NCBI GenBank assembly: GCA_031401815.1
Contig: JANNRW010000195.1
Span: 1-14,264 of the forward strand
Direction: 5' to 3'
DNA from: JANNRW01 sp031401815
GTDB lineage: Bacteria; Desulfobacterota; Desulfuromonadia; Geobacterales; DSM-12255
Length of the DNA: 14,264 nucleotides
The notes beneath the pieces are model-generated. The model was not told the origin of the DNA. It worked only from the letters and a program-made list of their open reading frames with translations, and ran no database searches. Made by a program: the position numbers and the translations under genes. The first letter of the stretch is position 1, and the number at the start of each line of letters is the position of its first letter. Below are positions 1-6,798 of the stretch, piece after piece.

Positions 1-24
1 TAAGAATTGGTATTCAAACGTAAG

Positions 25-153
25 TCACAGTCTTTTTAATTCTGACAAAATCATTTTTGGTTTTTTAATATTTTTGCAATTAGAAAAATCAAAAAACATC
101 AAAGCGACCTTGGCCTTAAAAGCTGCGCTGTGACGTGTACGATGTTGTTGCAT
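25..153 (-). pseudogene. IS3-family transposase OrfA, 5' remnant
   Basis: A strong ribosome binding site (AAGGAGAG) precedes an ATG at 153. The first 18 codons read MQQHRTRHSAAFKAKVAL, which matches the start of IS3-family OrfA proteins, where the FKAKVAL stretch opens the helix-turn-helix. After the Leu the frame runs into unrelated AT-rich codons and stops at 25, so the rest of orfA and all of orfB are missing. A TGAACC motif that could be an IS end overlaps the stop codon of the neighbouring cassette gene (181-183), though it lies only about 30 bp from the ATG. The family call rests on this short N-terminal match alone. The remnant occupies the place where the attC of the last cassette should be. 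Confidence 0.55.
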
Positions 154-180
154 TGAACTCTCCTTTTGAAATAGCGAGGT

Positions 181-765
181 TCATTGCTTACACACATGTC
201 TCAGAAAGCGCAACCACTTCAATCTATCCAGATAAGTTCTTAAATGTACTTTATATGATGCATTAATTGCTTCCCAGCTCTCCTGGAGGTGATCGATAGC
301 ATGTTGTGTCGCTTGTAGCTGAGCATTTCTTTTGAATTCAATTTCTCTCTGGTGTTTTTGGGGATCATTAGTGGCCCTTTGGATATAGCTGTCGCACGCT
401 CTAATACCATTTATGTATCCTAGAAGTCTGTGGTCCATTCCTCCGCGTAGTAGGTCATAAATCGCAAATTCAAATTGCGTGAACTCTGAAAAATCAAGGC
501 TTTCCAAGATGGTTCTCATATGGTCTCTCTGACTTCTACCGGTCTGACGAGCGCGTAAGGCTTCATCACATATTTCGCGAACTGATTTTCCAATTTCAAT
601 GTTAGATTTTGCTTCAAGGAAAACGTTATTGAAGTTGTCAAAAGTTTCTTTTGCCATTTTGTACAGTTCGGCTGTCACCTTTTCAAAGTGTCGGTCTTTT
701 CGAAGTTTTCGGCCCTCAAGCAGTTTGATTAGCAGTTCTGCAATTTTGGTTAATGGTTCCATCAT
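181..765 (-). CDS. cassette 11: hypothetical helical protein
   Basis: The 194-residue product is charged and almost entirely helix-forming, with no signal peptide and no membrane segment, so it is predicted cytosolic. I do not recognise a family. Two ATGs stand in tandem at 765 and 762. AGAGGATAG lies just upstream and fits either. It is the last cassette gene of the array: its start follows the degenerate R' end of the attC at 773-843. Its stop codon runs directly into an IS3-type remnant, so its own attC has been lost and it can no longer be excised as a normal cassette. It has no recognisable promoter of its own and presumably depends on upstream transcription. Confidence 0.7.
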   Translation of the reverse strand: MMEPLTKIAELLIKLLEGRKLRKDRHFEKVTAELYKMAKETFDNFNNVFLEAKSNIEIGKSVREICDEALRARQTGRSQRDHMRTILESLDFSEFTQFEFAIYDLLRGGMDHRLLGYINGIRACDSYIQRATNDPQKHQREIEFKRNAQLQATQHAIDHLQESWEAINASYKVHLRTYLDRLKWLRFLRHVCKQ

Positions 766-772
766 CTATCCT

Positions 773-843
773 CTTGTTCGGCGTGTCGCGGCGTGACCTG
801 CGCGGCGGTGTTTGCCGCGTCAGGGTCCACGCCGGTGTTGAAC
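773..843 (-). repeat. attC site between cassettes 10 and 11
   Basis: On the minus strand the site opens with the R'' box GTTCAAC (843-837), which fits RYYYAAC. It continues with a CGGCGTG/CACGCCG pair and a GC-rich centre (CGCGGC..GCCGCG). The R' end (779-773) reads GAACAAG instead of GTTRRRY, so the recombining box looks mutated. The 71 bp length and the imperfect palindrome are typical of attC sites. Confidence 0.7.
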
Positions 844-855
844 GTGGTATTTTCG

Positions 856-1608
856 CTATAATATTGGTAGGCAGAAATTGAGTCCCATAGTTTTGAGCAC
901 ACGCTTTGCTAGTTTTTCACTCGCCTCCCATCCACCAGTAAAGTCCTCGCATGGTGTTAGTGCTATCGTCACAGCAGCCACAACTCCCGCGTCAATCTTG
1001 TTTCGAAGACATTTAAAAAGAGTGTCGAGATACTCATCAGAAACCATGATTTTGCATCCTTCATCATCTTTATAGAAAAAATAGTCAAGGTCGATATCTA
1101 CGATCCATGGCTTATGGTTCTCGTTGAGCCAGTGATCGAAATTGCCGGGAAGATATTCTACTTCTGACTTCATGAAACGAGCGTGATTTGGCTCGTCTCC
1201 GTCACCCTCATGCGTCGCAAAGTAGCATTCGGCGGTATGCTTGCCGAACACTGCGAAGTAAATTGACAAGAAATTGTCCCAACGGAAAACAGGCGTGTCG
1301 ACTTTCCCTAATGGTGTGTCAGCCTGATACGAATGGCTCATGTACTCTTCAATTGACAATGTCCATGATGATGGCAGGTGAGCAAGCCACTCATCTAATC
1401 TACTTTGGAGACAATCGGTATGTCTATCGATGTGAAAGATCGAGTGTGAAGATCTTAGATCTATCTCTTGGAGCCAGCACCACAAGGCAGCACGATGATT
1501 GTCCATCACGTACACACATCCTTGTTGCCATAAAAAATTATGGTCGTATGCTCCAGAATGATTGCGTCCTTTAAAGGGAATGAGCCACCTAGTGTTTTCG
1601 GGTTTCAT
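856..1608 (-). CDS. cassette 10: UPF0489 / peptide-arginase-like protein
   Basis: The product resembles UPF0489 (C5orf22-like) proteins, which have an arginase-type metallohydrolase fold. A bacterial branch includes OspR-type peptide arginases, which convert arginine to ornithine in ribosomal peptides. Numbered from the ATG at 1608 (250 residues), likely metal ligands are Asp61, His63 and Asp65 in IDRHTD, and Asp171, Asp173 and Asp175 in VDIDLDYFF. The later LTPCEDFTGGW block (Glu221) is also family-like. A longer reading frame begins at a TTG inside the attC box GTTGAAC. I prefer the ATG because GAGG lies six bases upstream. No precursor peptide or RiPP enzyme is visible nearby, so the substrate is unknown. 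There is no signal peptide. The family call is fairly sure, the activity is inference. Confidence 0.8.
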   Translation of the reverse strand: MKPENTRWLIPFKGRNHSGAYDHNFLWQQGCVYVMDNHRAALWCWLQEIDLRSSHSIFHIDRHTDCLQSRLDEWLAHLPSSWTLSIEEYMSHSYQADTPLGKVDTPVFRWDNFLSIYFAVFGKHTAECYFATHEGDGDEPNHARFMKSEVEYLPGNFDHWLNENHKPWIVDIDLDYFFYKDDEGCKIMVSDEYLDTLFKCLRNKIDAGVVAAVTIALTPCEDFTGGWEASEKLAKRVLKTMGLNFCLPIL

Positions 1609-1617
1609 TTTTTCCTC

Positions 1618-1670
1618 GTTCAACGGGGCTGAGGGTGTGCGGGCTTCACCGCACCACCCGATGGTTAGGG
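1618..1670 (-). repeat. attC site between cassettes 9 and 10
   Basis: The 53 bp site runs on the minus strand from R'' CCCTAAC (1670-1664, one base off RYYYAAC) to R' GTTGAAC (1624-1618, matches GTTRRRY). Inside is an imperfect palindrome (GGGTGGTGCGG paired with CCGCACACCC). The stop codon of the cassette 9 gene lies within R''. A 44 bp core is identical to the next attC at 2123-2175. Confidence 0.85.
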
Positions 1671-2102
1671 CTTCAAAGTACCTTTGCAGTCGGGACAGAT
1701 CATGTCAGTGCAATCTTCTGCATAAAAAGATTTTTCGCAGTCAATGCAGGTTAAAAAGCCTTTCACCGGCACTTTATTCGCTTGAATTATATCCTTAGGC
1801 TTTGAAAAACTTTCGCTTTTATTTGATTGAGCAGCCCAGCGAATAAGAACAGTCCATCCACAACCCATCATCAAAAAAAGAACGCCCCACCACAACGTCC
1901 CAAAAAACAAGGAACCTTTGGTGATTGCCTCGGCTGAACCGCCATAAAACATTGAAAATGGTAATTCAGATAACATAAACAACCAGCAACTACTCTCTGC
2001 ACATGCGAAATCGTAGGGAGTTGAATCAAAATTAGTTACAACAGCCCAATAAGCAATGTGAGTAATGACGCCGATTATGAAATATTTTGTAATTGATTTC
2101 AT
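1665..2102 (-). CDS. cassette 9: two-TM protein with C-terminal zinc ribbon
   Basis: The 145-residue protein has a hydrophobic segment near residues 7-24 and another near residues 63-85, with a possible re-entrant stretch between. The last 30 residues hold a CxxC...CxxC pair (TCIDC and ICPDC) like a small rubredoxin-type zinc ribbon. Topology would place the ribbon on one face of the inner membrane. The family is not recognised. The ATG at 2102 has no clear Shine-Dalgarno sequence, and the stop codon TAA is part of the attC R'' box at 1664-1670. The gene occupies its cassette almost entirely, with about 20 bp between the upstream R' box and the start codon. Confidence 0.75.
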   Translation of the reverse strand: MKSITKYFIIGVITHIAYWAVVTNFDSTPYDFACAESSCWLFMLSELPFSMFYGGSAEAITKGSLFFGTLWWGVLFLMMGCGWTVLIRWAAQSNKSESFSKPKDIIQANKVPVKGFLTCIDCEKSFYAEDCTDMICPDCKGTLKP

Positions 2103-2122
2103 GGGTTCTAGTTTAGTGCCCT

Positions 2123-2175
2123 AACCAACGGGGCTGAGGGTGTGCGGGCTTCACCGCACCACCCGATGGTTGGAC
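2123..2175 (-). repeat. attC site between cassettes 8 and 9
   Basis: R'' is GTCCAAC (2175-2169, consensus). R' is GTTGGTT (2129-2123), one base off GTTRRRY. The core is identical over 44 bp to the attC at 1618-1670. The length is 53 bp. Confidence 0.85.
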
Positions 2176-2183
2176 TTACACGC

Positions 2184-2699
2184 TTATTTAGCAGACTCTG
2201 AGGCAATAGCATTGTATTCATCAACTATCCGGTCAAGCTTGGGGAATGCAGTTTCTTCAAAGCCGTCAACACATCTCTTTGCAGCAAATGATCTGTCAAT
2301 CACTGCATATTGAAGTAAAATTCTTAATCCATTTGCGGCCTTTATTTTGTCCCAAGTGCTAATGTTGTTTGCTTTCTTGGCCTCAGCCATTTCAGTAAAC
2401 ATTATTTCAAGCTTTGCGAATTTCTTTAATGATGCTCTCACAAACTTAGAACAATCCGCATTGGGATCATTCTTGAAGTATGGTAAGTCCTCTGGCTTCA
2501 TGTTTTTGAAAGCCTTGTCAGCCATATCCTGCATCAATCCATTGATTGACGAAAAATCGTTCAGATCTTTATCGCTTGCGTACACATGCTCAATGGTTCC
2601 TTGAGCAAAAGAAAAGAAAAGAAAACATATGAACAACATGGCTCTTCTTCTCGGCATAAAGGGGAGGGTTATTGCCATATAATAATGACTCTTCATCAT
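2184..2699 (-). CDS. cassette 8b: secreted helical protein, unknown
   Basis: The 171-residue product begins with basic residues (MPRRR) and a hydrophobic run (MLFICFLFFSFA) that ends near VYA-SD, a convincing Sec signal peptide of about 40 residues. The mature part is helical and has two cysteines, around ADCSK and KRCVD, that could form a disulfide. No family is recognised. Two ATGs stand in tandem at 2699 and 2696. The first overlaps the stop of the preceding gene (ATGA overlap, stop at 2698-2696), so translation is probably coupled to the DUF4034-like gene. No attC separates the pair, so both travel in one cassette. This suggests that the two exported proteins work together. Confidence 0.75.
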   Translation of the reverse strand: MMKSHYYMAITLPFMPRRRAMLFICFLFFSFAQGTIEHVYASDKDLNDFSSINGLMQDMADKAFKNMKPEDLPYFKNDPNADCSKFVRASLKKFAKLEIMFTEMAEAKKANNISTWDKIKAANGLRILLQYAVIDRSFAAKRCVDGFEETAFPKLDRIVDEYNAIASESAK

Positions 2700-3880
2700 T
2701 CAATCTGACCTGCTCTATTCTGCATATTCTCTAAAATGGCTAAATTTTCAATTGCAGTTTTATTATTCTGCTTAGCTGCACGAGTTAGATGCAATTTTGC
2801 CTTTTTCAAATCAGTCGGAACATAAGTGCCGGTCATATAAAACCAGCCTATACGATTTTGCACATAGCTATCGCCAAGATCTGACGCTGTCAGGTAATCT
2901 TTCGTCATTTTATTGTAATCTTTGAAATGCGACTCGTAAAGCCAGCCGCGCAGATTATAACCATCCGAGTACTCTGGGTGGAATTTTATCAATTTATCCA
3001 CAAGTAGAAGATAAAAGTCGAAGTGATTTCCGTTCATTGCAGCCCGAACTGCCCAATCCAAATCATCAGGATTATTGCTTAGATCATAAGCTTTATAGTA
3101 ATAGTCGCTGGCTGCTCTGTACTCTTTCCCGTAACTGGCAGATTCGGCTAAGAGGCAGAAGTAATTACTTTCGATGCGTCTTTTAAACTCTCGACTCATA
3201 TTTGATTTTTTGCATTCGGATATAAATTTGTCCATTTGCTTCTCATCGCCACCCCATTTTGGTGTGATGCTCACCAAATACTCATATCGTGGGAAATATG
3301 CCGTTGAATCGATTTCTAAAGCAGAATTGAGCAAAGAATGTTCCTGCTTATTGTTTAATCCTTTAGCAACTTTTATCAGATAGCTGTAGCTTACTATCGG
3401 CTTTGCATTCAGTTTCAGAGAGTTATCCAAATCTGCTTTTGCCTCTTTAAGGAGTTCCTTGAAAGCCTTAAACTGCGAATCTGTCGTGTCCTTAGCGTAA
3501 TTGTCCCCGCGGCTTTCCCATGCAGCAGAAACACGTTGAATCCCACGGGCCAGCAAAGCAGCATACGATTGAGGAAAACTCTTTACCCATTTGTCGAACC
3601 GTGAATCGATACGGGGCATCTTGCTGAAGCATGAAAACTTAACTTGCAACTCATCAGCAGTAATTTTGTCTTTCGCATACAGGGCAAGGTAGTTGTTGTA
3701 CTTGATCTCAAGAGCAGAATAATTCTCTTCTGTAAGTTTGTAATAAGTATTTTGATCAAACTTGGTATCCTCCGTGATACCGCCAAATGTAGCAATGGCT
3801 AGATGCGGTTGGATAAGGAGTAAAGAGGCAACGGCAACTATCGCCGTTACCAGTAATTTTAGATTAAAATTATTCGTCAT
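2696..3880 (-). CDS. cassette 8a: secreted DUF4034/Sel1-like repeat protein
   Basis: The 394-residue product starts with a signal peptide (hydrophobic residues ~8-29, possible cleavage near AIA). Residues ~90-140 resemble DUF4034 proteins, with the pattern FDKWVKSFPQSYAAL.ARG...AWESRG. The C-terminal third has helical repeats of TPR/Sel1 type (YNLRGWLYES; VQNRIGWFYMTGTYVPTDL). It is therefore probably a periplasmic protein-protein scaffold. The start at 3880 has a strong AGGAGG six bases upstream. This ribosome binding site begins only a few bases after the 3' end of the group II intron, so splicing would leave the leader intact. The gene overlaps the following secreted-protein gene by ATGA. 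Confidence 0.8.
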   Translation of the reverse strand: MTNNFNLKLLVTAIVAVASLLLIQPHLAIATFGGITEDTKFDQNTYYKLTEENYSALEIKYNNYLALYAKDKITADELQVKFSCFSKMPRIDSRFDKWVKSFPQSYAALLARGIQRVSAAWESRGDNYAKDTTDSQFKAFKELLKEAKADLDNSLKLNAKPIVSYSYLIKVAKGLNNKQEHSLLNSALEIDSTAYFPRYEYLVSITPKWGGDEKQMDKFISECKKSNMSREFKRRIESNYFCLLAESASYGKEYRAASDYYYKAYDLSNNPDDLDWAVRAAMNGNHFDFYLLLVDKLIKFHPEYSDGYNLRGWLYESHFKDYNKMTKDYLTASDLGDSYVQNRIGWFYMTGTYVPTDLKKAKLHLTRAAKQNNKTAIENLAILENMQNRAGQIE

Positions 3881-3894
3881 AGATTCCTCCTTTT

Positions 3895-4710
3895 GTACCG
3901 GGTAGGAGGGGAGCCTTGCGGCTCCCGACCCCCCTTAGAACCGTACATGAAAGTTTCCCCTCATACGGCTCAAGCACTCCGAAAAGTAACCCTTGTTGGG
4001 TCACCCGCCCGCTCGAATTACCAAACGGACTTTACGTTACTGACCAGCAGTCTTCAGCCCGAAGGCAGAGGGCGCACCAGCTAATCTTGCGATTGCCGTC
4101 CATTGCTTTCCCTCTTGAAAAAGATTCTCCTGACTTCCACGTAATGGAGCACCGGCATAGGACGTCAGCTCTCTTTCGAGCCGGGTAATGTTTCAACCCG
4201 TATCCGTCCCGCTACAGGACGGCCTTCGCTTCTTCCAGCCTCTCCAACCCGCATCCCCAACAGTGTGCCTTGCGGTTTCACCTGCCCCGATGCTTTGAGG
4301 CGGAAATACGGGGTTTCCACGTTCTACGTTCTCATCTTAACGGACAACTTAGGTGCAGCCTGAACGCCGGTGGCTCTACAATTCCCGTGCAAGCACGTTG
4401 ACGACTTGCAACTTGGCCACGCATGTAAGCGCTGGGAAACATGCATGTCCCCTATTAACTCCCGTAGGGTGGTGGCCCATCTGACGGCGCGTCTTCGACC
4501 ATTCGTTTAATCTCACCATATTGTCCTGCCCTAGCCCTTAACCGGATGGAATTTCCAGAGGGGTTCTCCTGTCGCCATTTGAACCCAATTCGGTACATTG
4601 TCGGTGAGGCTCCACACCAGTTACACGGCGCGTAACCAGCATGCTCACCTAGGACGCTGTAGGGGATACTACAGGTGCTTGACGGAAGTTTCCGAAGTAT
4701 TATCAAACAC
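3895..4710 (-). mobile_element. group II intron lacking its maturase ORF
   Basis: A textbook domain V is present on the minus strand at 3971-3938: 34 nt, beginning GAGCCG with the AGC triad, a GAAA-type loop, and ending ACGGTTC. Domain VI follows (3937-3895) with a GGGAGCC/GGCTCCC hairpin, a bulged A (minus-strand A at 3903) eight nucleotides before the end, and a terminal AC. The 5' end is less certain. GTGTTTG at 4710 is the best candidate, although the consensus is GTGYG. That gives about 607 nt before an ATG at 4103, where a maturase would begin. The frame reads only 23 codons (MDGNRKISWCA...) before stopping, so the reverse transcriptase has been deleted. Splicing or mobility would need a maturase in trans. 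The intron class is not assigned. Confidence 0.85.
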
Positions 4711-4720
4711 ATATGAAAAC

Positions 4721-4735
4721 GCGACATCGTGTCGC
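4721..4735 (-). other. stem-loop at the intron insertion site
   Basis: GCGACATCGTGTCGC forms a six-base stem with a three-base loop. On the minus strand it is followed by GTTTTC and then the intron 5' end. It lies directly after the R' box of the attC at 4736-4804. Group IIC introns are known to insert after attC sites and terminator hairpins, so this is probably the target structure. It could instead be part of the cassette leader. Confidence 0.5.
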
Positions 4736-4804
4736 GATCAACGATTCCGGCCTTGACCTGCCGCCCGGCAGTTTGGGCGGTCATGGTCCGAGGCCTAGTT
4801 AGAT
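4736..4804 (-). repeat. attC site between cassettes 7 and 8
   Basis: R'' is ATCTAAC (4804-4798, consensus). R' is GTTGATC (4742-4736), one base off GTTRRRY. The 69 bp site contains GACCGCCC..GGGCGGCAGGTC as the central palindrome. It resembles the attC at 6730-6798. The group II intron starts about 25 bp beyond R'. Confidence 0.8.
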
Positions 4805-4815
4805 GCTAATCTCAT

Positions 4816-5466
4816 CTATGGGCAAGTCTCATTCTTAAAACAAGTGAACTCTTCCGGTACCACTTTCATACCCGCGATGTATTTGTCATACGCTACAGGG
4901 TTTTCTTTGTAGATCGTCTTCATCAAGACCGGAATCTCATATGCATACTGGCCTCGAAGTATATTTTGTTCAACAATGCCCTTCATAAGCTCCATTTGTG
5001 ATCGAAACTCAAGATTCTGAAGATGCTGTTCAAGGAAGTATTCGATCGATACCGTACGTTTAAGTGACTTGAGCGTGCTTTGGAACTCATTTATGCGGGA
5101 GAAGGTTTTAGAACGCGATCGTAACAATATGTAAAGGTCTGAAGCATAACCTTCTCTATCATCTTTGTAAGGGTGGGATGCACGGTCCGAGAAATACTCT
5201 ATGGTGTTATTATCACCGAATTCTAGAATCGGATCGAAGATGCATTCATGGTTTTCTCCTAGAATGAGTTTGGGTAACTGCCGATTTAAGTTCGCACTGA
5301 CTGTTGCTGGCTGAATTTTGTTGTTTGTGATCCATTTCTTGTATTCAACCAAAGAGGCAGGAGATGAACACTCCAGCAGTTTGCTGATGTCCTGCGCAAA
5401 AGACATGCTGACGCTACGAAGTACGCAAACGATGGTAAGCACTATGATACTAAGATTTTTCATCAT
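4816..5466 (-). CDS. cassette 7: secreted protein, unknown
   Basis: The 216-residue product has a signal peptide (hydrophobic residues ~5-22, cleavage probably after SFA, before QDIS). The mature protein has five cysteines in all, including a C-terminal CFKNETC pair that may form a disulfide. I recognise no family. The tandem ATGs at 5466 and 5463 have only a weak GAGAT upstream, and the R' box GTTAAAT of the preceding attC is within ten bases. The gene fills its cassette; the attC R'' box begins 12 bp after the stop. Confidence 0.75.
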   Translation of the reverse strand: MMKNLSIIVLTIVCVLRSVSMSFAQDISKLLECSSPASLVEYKKWITNNKIQPATVSANLNRQLPKLILGENHECIFDPILEFGDNNTIEYFSDRASHPYKDDREGYASDLYILLRSRSKTFSRINEFQSTLKSLKRTVSIEYFLEQHLQNLEFRSQMELMKGIVEQNILRGQYAYEIPVLMKTIYKENPVAYDKYIAGMKVVPEEFTCFKNETCP

Positions 5467-5472
5467 TATCTC

Positions 5473-5530
5473 ATTTAACGGAGCCGGAAATCACCGGCGG
5501 TTTCAGGCCGGTGCATTTCCGTGGTTGGGA
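5473..5530 (-). repeat. attC site between cassettes 6 and 7
   Basis: R'' is TCCCAAC (5530-5524, one base off RYYYAAC) and R' is GTTAAAT (5479-5473, consensus). The centre pairs GGAAATGCACCGGC with GCCGGTGATTTCC. The length is 58 bp. Confidence 0.85.
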
Positions 5531-5544
5531 AATTCCACATCCTT

Positions 5545-5576
5545 AAAAAAGGGAAATGGAGCGTTATCCCTTTTTC
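5545..5576. terminator. intrinsic terminator inside cassette 6
   Basis: AAAAAGGGA and TCCCTTTTT flank an eleven-base loop. Read on the minus strand the hairpin ends in a run of six T, eight bases after the stop of the 5584-6240 gene. The A-run makes it usable from both sides. It should reduce read-through from upstream cassettes into cassette 7. Confidence 0.65.
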
Positions 5577-5583
5577 TCTCCCC

Positions 5584-6240
5584 TTACATTGAATCAGGCC
5601 CATTCATTTCGAATCTACATTTGACTAGAGTGTATACGAAGAAAGAAGATAACATTATTGCTGGAAACCAGTTACGAGTTGAGACAGTAAATATGATTGC
5701 AATGAACATTGCCAAATTACCAAAAATATACATGAACAAACCACGACGCTTTGCTTCTATCTCAGTTTTAAAACCGAGAACTGACATTTTTGAGTAAAAT
5801 TCATTTGCACATTGCTTGGTCTCATCATAAGAAGATGGCAAGTTGGGCTGACTTGAAAAAATCGAAATTAAACACGCCTTTTTTGAATCTTTTACCTTTA
5901 ACCACGTATAAAAATCTTTCCTACGCCCTGAGGTCCCAATCCATATAACTTGTGATTCCTCTTTTCTGAATCCAAGTTGATTAGATTTTTGTTCTGAATC
6001 TCCGATTGATAATTTAATGCTATCCTCGTTAAAACTAAGAATGGCCGGATCAAACCCTCCGCAAGTGAAAAAACGAAAAGATCCACCATTGATGAAATGC
6101 GCATTGTAAGATCCTATTATCTTTTCTTCACAGCTTGAAGCAGGTTCCTTTAATTCAACGAAAGAGTCAGTAGCATTTTTGTGGTGTTTTGTGATCGTAA
6201 GTTCTTCTATTCGCTCTTCCTCGGTTAATTGATCGTTCAT
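5584..6240 (-). CDS. cassette 6: protein with two C-terminal TM segments
   Basis: From the ATG at 6240 the product has 218 residues. GAGGT lies five bases before this start. The longer open frame to 6297 reads through the attC and is rejected. The first ~165 residues are polar with several cysteines. The last ~50 hold two hydrophobic segments (GLFMYIFGNLAMFIAIIFTV and WFPAIMLSSFFVYTLV), so a soluble domain is anchored from its C terminus, a tail-anchored hairpin layout. No family is recognised. The gene has its own terminator downstream, which is unusual in cassettes and suggests it may also carry its own promoter, but none is clear. Confidence 0.72.
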   Translation of the reverse strand: MNDQLTEEERIEELTITKHHKNATDSFVELKEPASSCEEKIIGSYNAHFINGGSFRFFTCGGFDPAILSFNEDSIKLSIGDSEQKSNQLGFRKEESQVIWIGTSGRRKDFYTWLKVKDSKKACLISIFSSQPNLPSSYDETKQCANEFYSKMSVLGFKTEIEAKRRGLFMYIFGNLAMFIAIIFTVSTRNWFPAIMLSSFFVYTLVKCRFEMNGPDSM

Positions 6241-6249
6241 TTTTACCTC

Positions 6250-6311
6250 GCCCAACGTTTTAGCCAATGAGCCGAGAGCATCAGCGAGACGGCTCAAGTG
6301 GCTGGTTAGAT
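6250..6311 (-). repeat. attC site between cassettes 5 and 6
   Basis: R'' is ATCTAAC (6311-6305) and R' is GTTGGGC (6256-6250), both consensus. The centre pairs AGCC..TTGAGCCG with CGGCTCA..GGCT. The length is 62 bp. The 3' end of the cassette 5 gene reads into this site and stops inside it at 6281. Confidence 0.88.
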
Positions 6312-6718
6312 AGCTTTACTTGCGAGCTGCTACTTCTGCTTAGAAAGGCCGTAACTACTGGAATCCATAGCCCAACTACCAGATAGTCAGTAACCTCAAT
6401 CCAGCCAAGGTAAACGGTCCTGATGACCGCCCACGAAAAAACTACACCCCACAAAATCGACAACAAACCAACTAGTATTGAATTAATTTGGACGTTTTTC
6501 CTGTCATAACGTAGGAGGAAACCTGCTAGAGATACGCCGATGAGTGCAACCACAAACAAATGCCTGATCTTTAGCCATAAGAGAGACCCTTGAGACTTCC
6601 TTTGGAAAAGTGACAACAGCCATTCAGGGGCATCATGAAGCGGCAGATACTTCAGCGCGTAGGAAATGCCAAAAACATAGACAAGTACAACGCCAATTAT
6701 GATCATTGTTTTTTTCAT
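6281..6718 (-). CDS. cassette 5: four-TM membrane protein
   Basis: The 145-residue product has four hydrophobic segments at about residues 5-22, 53-69, 78-99 and 108-126, so it is an inner-membrane protein of unknown function. The C-terminal tail LSNQPLEPSR is encoded by the attC itself, and the TGA stop falls within the palindrome. This tail type is common in cassette proteins without a stop codon before the recombination site. The ATG at 6718 has only GGAAA about ten bases upstream. Confidence 0.72.
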   Translation of the reverse strand: MKKTMIIIGVVLVYVFGISYALKYLPLHDAPEWLLSLFQRKSQGSLLWLKIRHLFVVALIGVSLAGFLLRYDRKNVQINSILVGLLSILWGVVFSWAVIRTVYLGWIEVTDYLVVGLWIPVVTAFLSRSSSSQVKLSNQPLEPSR

Positions 6719-6729
6719 TTATATTTTCC

Positions 6730-6798
6730 ATCTAACGGGGCTGCGCTTGACCTGCCGGGCGGGTGTTTGCCCGGTCATGGTCTTGGCGCGTGTTGGGC
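6730..6798 (-). repeat. attC site between cassettes 4 and 5
   Basis: R'' is GCCCAAC (6798-6792) and R' is GTTAGAT (6736-6730), both consensus. The centre is a GC-rich imperfect palindrome (ATGACCGGGC..GCCCGGCAGGTCA). The length is 69 bp. The TAG stop of the cassette 4 gene overlaps R'' by its first base. Confidence 0.88.

Noticed and set aside
3893..4188. Plus-strand open frames over the intron 3' end
   Set aside because: They are antisense to domains V and VI and the remnant of domain IV, with no ribosome binding sites.
4455..4784. 109-codon minus-strand frame
   Set aside because: It lies in the attC and domain I of the group II intron. The peptide is low in typical protein features and the RNA structure explains the sequence.
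6241..6297. N-terminal extension of the cassette 6 protein
   Set aside because: It is encoded by the attC. The ATG at 6240 has a good ribosome binding site.
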